A stretch of 6,842 nt of DNA from Campylobacteraceae bacterium (GTDB lineage: Bacteria; Campylobacterota; Campylobacteria; Campylobacterales; Sulfurospirillaceae), in assembly GCA_027011025.1 (NCBI GenBank), contig JALVAU010000335.1, positions 1 to 6,842 on the forward strand. Direction: 5' to 3'. The notes under the pieces were generated by a model. That model worked only from the letters and a program-made list of their open reading frames with translations, was not told the origin of the DNA and ran no database searches. This document shows, piece after piece, positions 1 through 5,129 of the stretch (position 1 is the first letter of the stretch; every line of letters begins with the position of its first letter). The position numbers and the translations under genes were made by a program.

Positions 1-2
1 AA

Positions 3-134
3 AAAATTAATGAACTTAAGTCCCTAAATTTGGGGCTCTTTAACACTCGTTCTCTCAAACGAGACCGAAATTATATACAAAGGATGCTTAGAGTTTGCTT
101 AGGTATTGGGGAGAAATTAAATTATTTTTGTTAA
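3..134 (+). CDS. Possible 3' end of an unidentified upstream gene (partial)
   Basis: One frame stays open from the left edge to a TAA at 132-134, giving about 43 residues with a basic, protein-like tail (…LKRDRNYIQRMLRVCLGIGEKLNYFC). An open run of this length is somewhat unlikely by chance in such AT-rich DNA. The segment is also visibly less AT-rich than the spacer that follows it. Against it, the arginine codons (CGT, CGA, CGA, AGA, AGG) are more mixed than in the neighbours, where AGA dominates. A small hairpin (CTCGTT at 46-51 pairing with AACGAG at 58-63) would also fit a non-coding RNA. I do not recognise the family, and the start lies outside the window. Confidence 0.4.
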   Translation, partial: KINELKSLNLGLFNTRSLKRDRNYIQRMLRVCLGIGEKLNYFC

Positions 135-180
135 TTATTCATTTATATATTTATTATAGAATATTTTCTCAAAATTAATA

Positions 181-215
181 ACAATATAAATGCATACAGA
201 ATATATTTATATTGT
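181..215. repeat. Perfect 11-bp inverted repeat upstream of the Bax inhibitor-1 gene
   Basis: ACAATATAAAT (181-191) and ATTTATATTGT (205-215) are exact reverse complements separated by 13 nt. The right arm contains TATATT (208-213), which could be the -10 box of the downstream gene, so a protein bound here would cover the promoter. It could also be a hairpin in the leader RNA. It lacks a following T-tract, so it is a poor terminator for anything upstream. The operator role is inferred from position and symmetry only; AT-rich DNA makes such repeats by chance more often. Confidence 0.45.
208..213 (+). promoter_or_regulatory. Candidate -10 box for the Bax inhibitor-1 gene
   Basis: TATATT lies 25 nt before the start codon and 14 nt before the AGGAG ribosome-binding site, within the right arm of the 181-215 inverted repeat. 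No convincing -35 is visible, which is common for Campylobacterota vegetative promoters. TATAGA at 155-160 is an alternative that would give a longer leader. Confidence 0.3.
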
Positions 216-238
216 AAACTAAAAAATAGGAGAGAAAA

Positions 239-946
239 ATGGCTTTATATGATCGTAAATATATCAGTCAAGACGCAAGTAGAGCTAATGATGCTTTTGG
301 ACAGCCTAGAACAAGAAGCAATATGGCCATATTTGTCAAACAAACTTATCAGCTTTTTGCAGCATCGCTATTGGCGGCAAGTGTTGGAGCATATATAGGA
401 ATGGGTTTTGCAGCAACTATATCTAGCATGTATTTTGTATTTGTAATTTTAGAGTTTGCAGTTCTATTTGGACTTTTTGCAGCCAAGAAAAAAGCTGGCT
501 TAAACCTTGTTTTGCTATTTGCATTCACATTCTTAAGTGGTTTAACTTTGTCACCACTACTTACATCTATATTGGGGCTCAATGGTGGAGGTGGCATCAT
601 AGCTAATGCTTTTATGCTAACAACTGTTGCTTTTGGATCTCTATCTGTATTTGCAATGAACACTAAAAGAGATTTTTCAGCGATGAGTAAAATGCTTTTC
701 ATAACACTCATAGTTGTTGTAGTAGCTAGCCTTATCAATATTTTCTTGCATAGTCCAATGATGCAACTTGTTATTGCAAGTGTTAGCTCTATTCTTTTTA
801 GTGCTTTTATACTTTATGATACACAAAATATCATAAAAGGCAGATATGAAACACCTATAGAGGGTGCAATAGCTTTATATCTTGACTTTTTAAATCTATT
901 TGTTTCACTACTTCAAATTTTAGGAATTTTTGGTAGTAGAGATTAA
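239..946 (+). CDS. Bax inhibitor-1/YccA family membrane protein
   Basis: This is a 235-residue integral membrane protein of the Bax inhibitor-1 (TMBIM, YccA/YetJ-like) superfamily. The cytoplasmic N-terminus of about 30 residues is polar. About seven hydrophobic segments follow, roughly residues 35-57, 63-81, 87-112, 118-139, 151-170, 174-193 and 210-232. The family signature is seen in FSAFILYDTQNIIKG (about 187-201) and ALYLDFLNLF (about 212-221). These carry Asp194 and Asp216, placed like the aspartate pair that acts as the pH-sensitive latch of the calcium-leak channel YetJ. Other bacterial members interact with the FtsH protease. The ATG is preceded by AGGAGAGA with about 4 nt spacing, so the start is secure. 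It appears monocistronic: a terminator overlaps its stop and the next gene converges. Family assignment is firm; ion leak or FtsH modulation in this organism is inference. Confidence 0.93.
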   Translation: MALYDRKYISQDASRANDAFGQPRTRSNMAIFVKQTYQLFAASLLAASVGAYIGMGFAATISSMYFVFVILEFAVLFGLFAAKKKAGLNLVLLFAFTFLSGLTLSPLLTSILGLNGGGGIIANAFMLTTVAFGSLSVFAMNTKRDFSAMSKMLFITLIVVVVASLINIFLHSPMMQLVIASVSSILFSAFILYDTQNIIKGRYETPIEGAIALYLDFLNLFVSLLQILGIFGSRD

Positions 947-978
947 AACTTGAAGGGGATATCCCCTTCAAGTTTTAA
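943..978. terminator. Bidirectional terminator, perfect 36-bp palindrome
   Basis: TTAAAACTTGAAGGGGAT (943-960) is followed directly by its exact reverse complement (961-978). The GC-containing core CTTGAAGGGGATATCCCCTTCAAG is flanked by AAAA on one side and TTTT on the other, so each strand reads as a stem followed by a U-run. It sits between two convergent genes and includes the TAA stop (944-946) of the Bax inhibitor-1 gene. It ends 4 nt before the stop codon of the marC-like gene on the other strand. Confidence 0.85.
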
Positions 979-981
979 AAA

Positions 982-1587
982 CTACAAATGGAAAAGCTCT
1001 CTTATCCCATCTATAAACATTTGAACAGACATCATCAATAACAACATTCCCATTAACTTTTCTAGAGCATTTAGACCCTTATGTTTCAAAATCTTATATA
1101 AGACAGGGGATAGATACAGAATACAAGAAGAAAAGAACCAAGCAAGCAAAATAGAAGCAAAAAGTTCCCAATGAACATCCCCAGAGTATGCTTTTGTCAT
1201 AAGTAAAAGTGTTGCCAAAGCTGATGGCCCCGCTATCATAGGTATAGCAATCGGCACCATAAATGGTTCTTCATCAGCTCCAAACAGTGCTGTATTTCCT
1301 CCATTGCCGGGAAATATCATTTTTAGCGCTATCACAAAAAATATCACACCACCTGCTATAGTTACTGCTACTGTCTCAAGATGAAATATATTTAGAAAAG
1401 ACTTACCAAAGAAAAAGAAAAAAAGTAGAATACATAATCCAAATAGACTTTCTCTTATAATGATGATCTTTTTTCTTCTCTCATCTACATTTTTTAAGAT
1501 ACTAAGCACCAAGGGAACATTTCCAAATGGATCTAATATAAACATATACAAAATAGCACTTGAGAGAATAGAAAAATTATCAATCAT
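982..1587 (-). CDS. MarC family (UPF0056) integral membrane protein
   Basis: This is a 201-residue polytopic membrane protein of the MarC/YchE/YhgN family. About six hydrophobic segments are visible (roughly residues 6-26, 45-66, 70-91, 112-131, 142-164 and 177-196). The family motif DPFGNVP lies in the first helix (19-25), and IPMIAGPSA, in helix 4, marks the repeated second half. Length is typical. MarC was once linked to multiple-antibiotic resistance in E. coli, but that was not upheld, and the substrate is unknown. I chose ATG at 1587 rather than TTG at 1590, because AGGAG (1598-1594) is 6 nt from the ATG but only 3 nt from the TTG. That ribosome-binding site overlaps the TAG stop of the preceding gene, implying translational coupling. 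It is the last gene of a five-gene leftward operon and ends at the shared palindromic terminator. Confidence 0.92.
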   Translation of the reverse strand: MIDNFSILSSAILYMFILDPFGNVPLVLSILKNVDERRKKIIIIRESLFGLCILLFFFFFGKSFLNIFHLETVAVTIAGGVIFFVIALKMIFPGNGGNTALFGADEEPFMVPIAIPMIAGPSALATLLLMTKAYSGDVHWELFASILLAWFFSSCILYLSPVLYKILKHKGLNALEKLMGMLLLMMSVQMFIDGIRELFHL

Positions 1588-1596
1588 CAAAAACTC

Positions 1597-1896
1597 CTAG
1601 AAACAGATATTTTTGCCTAAGAACCATCTTGCGACAGCCATATTGCTATAAGACATCTCTCTTTGATATGGAGGCAGGGATGTCAATCTTAGTTTTGATA
1701 TTATTATACCCATCATTAGCGTAAAAAAGAGATAAAAAGCTAATCCAATGAAAAAACCATAAAAGTACCAAATCATCAAGCCTAATAACAGAGGCGCATA
1801 TGTTAAAAAAATATACAAAAACAGAAGATAAATTTTACATATCTTACCTTTTATCCTTGGAGTCTGTTCTATTATGTCTGGTGTTATTTCATCCAT
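1597..1896 (-). CDS. Small two-helix membrane protein, unknown function
   Basis: This encodes 99 residues with a polar N-terminus (about 1-20) and two closely spaced hydrophobic helices (about 22-43 and 45-66). A conserved-looking tail follows (SLPPYQREMSYSNMAVARWF, about 73-92), ending in GKNICF. The helical hairpin would leave both ends on the same side of the inner membrane. I recognise no named domain. The start ATG is 6 nt after the TAA of yajQ with no good Shine-Dalgarno, so it is probably translated by coupling to yajQ. Its own TAG stop lies inside the ribosome-binding site of the marC-like gene. Reality is supported by hydrophobic periodicity, tight packing in the operon and codon use like its neighbours. 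I believe short membrane proteins next to yajQ occur in relatives, but that is memory, not a search result. Confidence 0.8.
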   Translation of the reverse strand: MDEITPDIIEQTPRIKGKICKIYLLFLYIFLTYAPLLLGLMIWYFYGFFIGLAFYLFFTLMMGIIISKLRLTSLPPYQREMSYSNMAVARWFLGKNICF

Positions 1897-1902
1897 ATTT
1901 AC

Positions 1903-2400
1903 TTATTTCATATTGGCAAAATTAAGCGGTAAATCCAAATCTCGTTTTTTTATTGCTACTATTGCACTTTGCAAATCGTCTATAGATTTTCCAACTACTC
2001 GCACTTCATCGCCTCTAATACTAGCCTGTACTTTTAGCTTCAAATCCTTGATCTCTTTGACAATTTTTCTAGCATCATCTTTTGAGATAGTATCATTTAT
2101 TGTTACTGTTATTTTTGTATTGCCACCACCTACAGTCTCTCTTTTTGCCTCTTTTAAAGCTTTAGAGGATATGCCTCTCTTGATAACTTTTGAAATCAAT
2201 ATATCAAACATAGCCTCAGCTTTATTGTCGCTAGTTGTTGTTAGATGTATAAGCTTTGAATTTTCATTATAATCAACTTGGGCATTAAGGCCTCTAAAAT
2301 CATATCTATTTGTAATCTCTTTTTTTGCTTGTTCTATCGCATTTTTTAGCTCTTGCTTATCTATTTGGGCCGTTATATCAAAACTGTGCTCTTTTGCCAT
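1903..2400 (-). CDS. yajQ: YajQ family nucleotide-binding protein
   Basis: This is a 165-residue cytoplasmic protein of the YajQ (UPF0234, DUF520) family, at the family's usual length. Signature blocks are the N-terminal SFDIT…ID motif, EITNRYDFRG (about 28-37), the central KEAKRETVGGG region and the C-terminal VRVVGKSIDDLQSAI with RDLDLPLNF. The fold is two ferredoxin-like domains. Family members bind nucleotides, and the Xanthomonas member binds cyclic di-GMP and acts with a transcription factor; whether this one does is unknown. Two adjacent ATGs are possible (2403 and 2400). AGGAG at 2410-2406 is 5 nt from the second and only 2 nt from the first, so I chose 2400. The upstream dehydrogenase's TGA stop overlaps this start (TGATG), indicating coupled translation. 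Confidence 0.95.
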   Translation of the reverse strand: MAKEHSFDITAQIDKQELKNAIEQAKKEITNRYDFRGLNAQVDYNENSKLIHLTTTSDNKAEAMFDILISKVIKRGISSKALKEAKRETVGGGNTKITVTINDTISKDDARKIVKEIKDLKLKVQASIRGDEVRVVGKSIDDLQSAIVAIKKRDLDLPLNFANMK

Positions 2401-3338
2401 CATCTCTCCTTGTTTTTTATAAAATTTTCTATGTTTTTTGCTATCATCTGCACTAAAGTTGCTCTTGATTCTCTACTTGCCCATGCAATATGCGGAGAAA
2501 ATATCACACTCTCTTTATGCTCTACATGTAAAAGAGGATTTTCTTCTCTCATAGGTTCAACTTCTGCTACATCCAGTCCGGCATATATGTCATAATGATC
2601 TAGCGCATAAGCCAAATCCACCTCATTAATAATTCCCCCTCTTCCTAAATTCAGTATGACACTTCCTTTTTTCATTTGCGAAAGCTCTTCTTTTTTTATA
2701 AGATTTTTGGTCTTTTTATTTAGGGGAGCATGTATAGAGATGATGTCTGAATTTTTCAATAAAACATCTAGGTTTACTCTGTGAAAGTCACTATTTCTAT
2801 TAACTCCCGAGGTAGAATAATATATAATATCTGCGCCAAATGAGCTGGCTATATTTGCAACATTTTTTCCTATTTCACCCAAGCCTATAACTCCCCAAGT
2901 TTTACCTTTTATCTCAAAAAATTCCTTGTCTAGATTTGTAAAAATAGCACTTTTCGACCATGTTTTTGATTTTACATATTTATCATAGTAGCAACTGTGT
3001 CCTATCAGAGTAAAAAGTAGAGTAAATGTTGTCTGAACAACAGAAGCCGTTGAATAACCTGCAACATTCTTTACCTCTATTCCACACTCATTTGCAAAAT
3101 CCAAATCAACATTATTCATGCCGGTTGCAGCTATGCATATAAGCTTAAGATTTTTACAATTTTGCATAACTTGCTTATCAATAACAACCTTATTGGTGAT
3201 AACAATATCGCAATCCTTAACTCTCTCAATCGTCTCTTCTTTGGTTGTAGTCTCAAATATATCAAAGTTTCCATACCTTTTAAATAGACTTAAATCAACA
3301 CTTCCTAGCGTTGCCCTATCTAACAATACTATTTTCAC
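2400..3338 (-). CDS. D-2-hydroxyacid dehydrogenase (NAD-dependent)
   Basis: This 312-residue enzyme belongs to the D-isomer-specific 2-hydroxyacid dehydrogenase family, which interconverts 2-oxo acids and D-2-hydroxy acids with NAD(P)H in the cytoplasm. The nucleotide-binding glycine motif GLGEIG is at 152-157 in a Rossmann domain. The catalytic triad typical of the family is visible: Arg233 (in NLGRGG), Glu261 (in DVAEVEP) and His283 (in SPHIAWAS). The substrate cannot be fixed from sequence; hydroxypyruvate/glycerate, glyoxylate or pyruvate/D-lactate are all possible. The ACT-type regulatory domain of many phosphoglycerate dehydrogenases (SerA) is absent, which argues against SerA. Translation starts at GTG (3338-3336), 5 nt after AGGGAGA; an overlapping ATG at 3340 is out of frame and hits TGA at once. 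It is the second gene of the operon, starting about 21 nt after the preceding stop. Confidence 0.93.
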   Translation of the reverse strand: MKIVLLDRATLGSVDLSLFKRYGNFDIFETTTKEETIERVKDCDIVITNKVVIDKQVMQNCKNLKLICIAATGMNNVDLDFANECGIEVKNVAGYSTASVVQTTFTLLFTLIGHSCYYDKYVKSKTWSKSAIFTNLDKEFFEIKGKTWGVIGLGEIGKNVANIASSFGADIIYYSTSGVNRNSDFHRVNLDVLLKNSDIISIHAPLNKKTKNLIKKEELSQMKKGSVILNLGRGGIINEVDLAYALDHYDIYAGLDVAEVEPMREENPLLHVEHKESVIFSPHIAWASRESRATLVQMIAKNIENFIKNKER

Positions 3339-3359
3339 ATACTCTCCCTGCTCTTTAAT

Positions 3360-3959
3360 TTAACCATTCTCATTTTTAAATTTTTTCTTTATAAGTTTTT
3401 TCTCTTTTTTTGAGTAACCTTTTTGCTTTAGATAGTCTCTCAAATCTTGCCAATCACTATATGATTCAACAATATCTTGTGTAATTTTTTCCTCTTCTTT
3501 TAGATCTATATCTACTTCTATTGCATCCTGCTTGTCGCTATAACTTTCGATTACAGTATCACTTTTTATCCTATTTTCAAGGGTATTCTTTGTAGCTAAA
3601 GAGAGTATGGCTTTTAGTTGTTCATCCCGATTTTTATATATTTGTTCAATTTTTTCTTTTGATTCAATTAAAAGTTTCTCTTTTTCTCTTATAAGTCTAT
3701 CTTTATCTGCTTCCAGCAATCTGTTTTTCTCTTTCAGTTCTCTCATCTCATCTTTTAGGAGTTGTATATATGCATCATTTATGTTATTGTTAGCTTTTCT
3801 ATTTTGTGCGGTTTTTTTTACTTCATCATTTAGTATTACATACTTTATGCCATTTTCTATGATAGTTTGTAGTGTTCCTCTTCTTATGCGGTTATATATG
3901 GCTTCTTTACTAACACCAAGCAGTTGGGCAGTTTCTATAACAGTTAGTCTCTTTTCCAT
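3360..3959 (-). CDS. Helix-turn-helix DNA-binding protein with coiled coil
   Basis: This encodes 199 residues. The N-terminus (about 4-44) is a winged helix-turn-helix of the MerR/excisionase type: LTVIETAQLLGVSKEAIYNR, then RRGTL and a hairpin 'wing' ending YVILND. A long charged coiled coil follows (about 65-122, heptads rich in Lys, Glu and Leu), giving a likely dimer. The C-terminal part holds two copies of a peptide, ESYSDKQD (138-145) and ESYSDWQD (165-172), then a basic tail (about 178-196). The architecture resembles DNA-binding or chromosome-associated proteins with an N-terminal HTH and rod, but I cannot name a family. The start ATG has AAGGAG 7 nt upstream. It is the first gene of the five-gene operon and could regulate its own promoter, which is inference. 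High Lys/Glu content explains the long open frame on the opposite strand. Confidence 0.82.
   Translation of the reverse strand: MEKRLTVIETAQLLGVSKEAIYNRIRRGTLQTIIENGIKYVILNDEVKKTAQNRKANNNINDAYIQLLKDEMRELKEKNRLLEADKDRLIREKEKLLIESKEKIEQIYKNRDEQLKAILSLATKNTLENRIKSDTVIESYSDKQDAIEVDIDLKEEEKITQDIVESYSDWQDLRDYLKQKGYSKKEKKLIKKKFKNENG
3444..3548 (-). repeat. Duplicated ESYSDxQD coding motif
   Basis: Two 8-residue segments in the HTH/coiled-coil protein, encoded at 3548-3525 and 3467-3444, differ only at one residue (Lys versus Trp). Their codons differ at most synonymous positions (for example AGT TAT AGC GAC versus TCA TAT AGT GAT). The likeness is therefore at protein level and not a recent DNA duplication. 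Confidence 0.6.
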
Positions 3960-3977
3960 AAAAAAACTCCTTTTGCT

Positions 3978-3983
3978 ATTATA
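3978..3983 (-). promoter_or_regulatory. Promoter -10 box for the five-gene leftward operon
   Basis: A perfect TATAAT on the minus strand (reading 3983 to 3978) stands 18 nt before the start codon of the HTH gene. It predicts a start of transcription around 3971, at the edge of the ribosome-binding site, so the leader would be very short. No consensus -35 is seen; the region upstream is T/A-rich (TTTTAACTAG, 4010-4001). It lies between the rpsU terminator and the operon, where a promoter is expected. Confidence 0.6.
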
Positions 3984-4027
3984 CGAAGTTTTGCTAAATG
4001 CTAGTTAAAATTGAAGAAAAAATTAAG

Positions 4028-4058
4028 TTAAAAAAAGGTCGGGTTTTGCCCGACCTTT
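4028..4058 (-). terminator. Rho-independent terminator of rpsU
   Basis: On the minus strand, AAAGGTCGGG (4058-4049) pairs perfectly with CCCGACCTTT (4043-4034) around a 5-nt loop, and the T-run continues to 4028. The 10-bp GC-rich stem followed by seven or more U residues, starting 8 nt after the rpsU stop, is a textbook intrinsic terminator. Confidence 0.92.
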
Positions 4059-4065
4059 GTGTGTT

Positions 4066-4278
4066 TTAGAGTCTTGATTCGTATCTACGAAGCATATATA
4101 ATCTTTTAAGCATCTTCTTGCGAGCACTAATTTTTTGTTTTTTACGCTTTTCAGTCGCAGTTTCAAAAAATCTTCTAGCTCTCGCTTCCGTAACTATTAA
4201 GTTACGATCAATCTGCTTTTTAAATTTTCTATAAGCTTCTTCAAAAGAATCATTAGGGTGTACTTTAATCCCTGGCAT
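4066..4278 (-). CDS. rpsU: 30S ribosomal protein S21
   Basis: This encodes 70 residues, the normal length for bacterial S21. The family pattern is clear: an N-terminal [20 protein letters not shown] block, then RRFFE, then a very basic C-terminal half ([22 protein letters not shown]). S21 joins the small subunit late and sits near the 3' end of 16S rRNA, close to the anti-Shine-Dalgarno region. The ATG is preceded by AGAGGTGGTGAT (4295-4284), an extended match to the 16S tail that predicts strong initiation. It has its own promoter region and terminator, so it is monocistronic here, unlike the rpsU-dnaG-rpoD operon of E. coli. From memory, rpsU also lies near ccoG in Campylobacter jejuni. Confidence 0.97.
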   Translation of the reverse strand: MPGIKVHPNDSFEEAYRKFKKQIDRNLIVTEARARRFFETATEKRKKQKISARKKMLKRLYMLRRYESRL

Positions 4279-4315
4279 ACTCTATCACCACCTCTCTGAA
4301 AAAATTTTGGAGTGA

Positions 4316-4332
4316 ATTATATCATAATTATA
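4316..4332 (-). promoter_or_regulatory. Tandem -10 boxes upstream of rpsU
   Basis: Two perfect TATAAT hexamers occur on the minus strand (4332-4327 and 4321-4316), 11 bp or about one helical turn apart, in GGTATAATTATGATATAATTC. Either could start rpsU transcription, with leaders of roughly 30-45 nt. The region upstream is T-rich without a consensus -35. Confidence 0.6.
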
Positions 4333-4380
4333 CCAAATTAAACCATTAAAGTATTTAGTTGTAATTTAATATGGTATTAT
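4327..4380. repeat. Imperfect inverted repeat in the divergent rpsU/recombinase-like promoter region
   Basis: The minus-strand sequence TTTAATTTGGTATAAT (4342-4327) and the plus-strand sequence TTTAATATGGTATTAT (4365-4380) match at 14 of 16 positions and point away from each other, with 22 nt between. Each arm ends in a -10-like hexamer. A third, shorter TTTAATGG lies on the minus strand at 4350-4343. The arrangement could be two mirrored promoters or operator half-sites for a regulator of both genes. This is read directly from sequence; function is inference. Confidence 0.5.
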
Positions 4381-4401
4381 GACGATATATATAAAATTAG
4401 C

Positions 4402-4430
4402 TTGACTTTTATCGCCAATAGTTATATACT
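4402..4430 (+). promoter_or_regulatory. Vegetative sigma promoter for the recombinase-like gene and ccoG
   Basis: TTGACT (4402-4407) and TATACT (4425-4430) are separated by exactly 17 nt, each one base from the sigma-70 consensus. Transcription would begin near 4437, giving a leader of about 18 nt before the GTG start. This is the only promoter in the window with a good -35 box. Confidence 0.75.
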
Positions 4431-4454
4431 TACGAGTAACAAAAAGGTGACATT

Positions 4455-5129
4455 GTGAATATAGTTCTACTCAAAGCAAAAGATTTAAAAACAGATGTAA
4501 TTCAACAGCAAAAACATATATTTAGGTATGCCAATCAAAATTCTTTGGATATTGATTCTACAGAGATTGATAATTCCGGTAAAAATGAAAAACTAGAATC
4601 AAGAAATGAGTTAAAAGGTTTTTTAAGGTCTTTAGATTATAATGACACCGTTTTAATATATAGTTTATCTACATTTTCAAGCAACCTTGAAGAGCAAATA
4701 AAGATATTTAACTGTCTTTTTGAGAGATCTATTGAAGTTTATATCACAAATATAAACTCTAAAATTACCAAAGATACAAAGGCGCTTGATCTACTTTCTC
4801 TTTTTTTAAAGGAGAGTAATAGTTTTTTTAACATTAAAAAAACAACTGTGCAAGGAAGACCGAAAGGAAGAATGTCAAAATCAAAATTTGATGTTTATAG
4901 GCTTGAGATTATAGGGTATCTTGAGAAAAAATATTCTGTTTTAGAGATATCAAGAATATTAAATGTAAGCAGAAGCTCTTTAAAAGACTATATAAACTCT
5001 AGAGGCTTAAAAGATTTAGTCGAGACAAGAAAAAATTTATTACAGAAAAAAGACTTTCAAAAAGAGAAAAATACTGCCCTAAAGCAGTGTAATATAATAA
5101 AAAAGGATGGAAACAGCAATGGCATGTAA
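4455..5129 (+). CDS. Serine-recombinase-like protein lacking catalytic residues, with helix-turn-helix
   Basis: This 224-residue protein has the layout of a resolvase/invertase. An N-terminal alpha/beta domain (about 1-125) includes the QQQKHIFRYANQ helix, IDNSGK, and DTVLIYSLSTFSSNLEEQIKIF. A GRPKGRMSK linker (134-142) and a helix-turn-helix (about 148-181, with VLEISRILNVSRSSLKDYI) follow. Aligned by eye to gamma-delta resolvase, the nucleophile Ser10 falls on Asp10, Arg8 on Ala8, and the DRLGR motif on STFSS, so strand exchange is unlikely. A basic tail of about 35 residues ends the protein. It starts at GTG with AAGG 7 nt upstream; no in-frame ATG is better placed. The gene overlaps the start of ccoG, so the two are probably co-transcribed and coupled. 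A DNA-binding regulatory role is my inference. Databases may simply call it a recombinase family protein. Confidence 0.8.
   Translation: MNIVLLKAKDLKTDVIQQQKHIFRYANQNSLDIDSTEIDNSGKNEKLESRNELKGFLRSLDYNDTVLIYSLSTFSSNLEEQIKIFNCLFERSIEVYITNINSKITKDTKALDLLSLFLKESNSFFNIKKTTVQGRPKGRMSKSKFDVYRLEIIGYLEKKYSVLEISRILNVSRSSLKDYINSRGLKDLVETRKNLLQKKDFQKEKNTALKQCNIIKKDGNSNGM

Noticed and set aside
1..134. End of an rRNA, tmRNA or tRNA gene at the left edge
   Set aside because: No TΨC arm, CCA end or rRNA landmark could be recognised; an open frame explains the segment at least as well.
349..738. Open frame on the minus strand inside the Bax inhibitor-1 gene
   Set aside because: It lies fully within a strongly supported membrane-protein gene, has no start signals and no recognisable domain.
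1417..1431. A-rich runs in the MarC-like gene as a phase-variable homopolymer tract
   Set aside because: The longest run is about seven bases and is interrupted; it simply encodes a run of phenylalanines in a membrane helix.
1874..2272. Plus-strand open frame opposite yajQ
   Set aside because: yajQ is conserved in the other frame, and the plus reading shows only low-complexity Ser/Phe/Leu sequence.
3607..4008. Long open frame on the plus strand opposite the HTH/coiled-coil gene, Ser/Phe-rich
   Set aside because: It is the antisense reading of Lys/Glu-rich coiled-coil codons; no ribosome-binding site or domain, and the minus-strand gene is well supported.
4455..5129. Active phase-variation invertase with an invertible promoter nearby
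   Set aside because: Catalytic residues appear lost, and the 4327-4380 arms are imperfect, short and only 22 nt apart, too close for a normal invertible segment.
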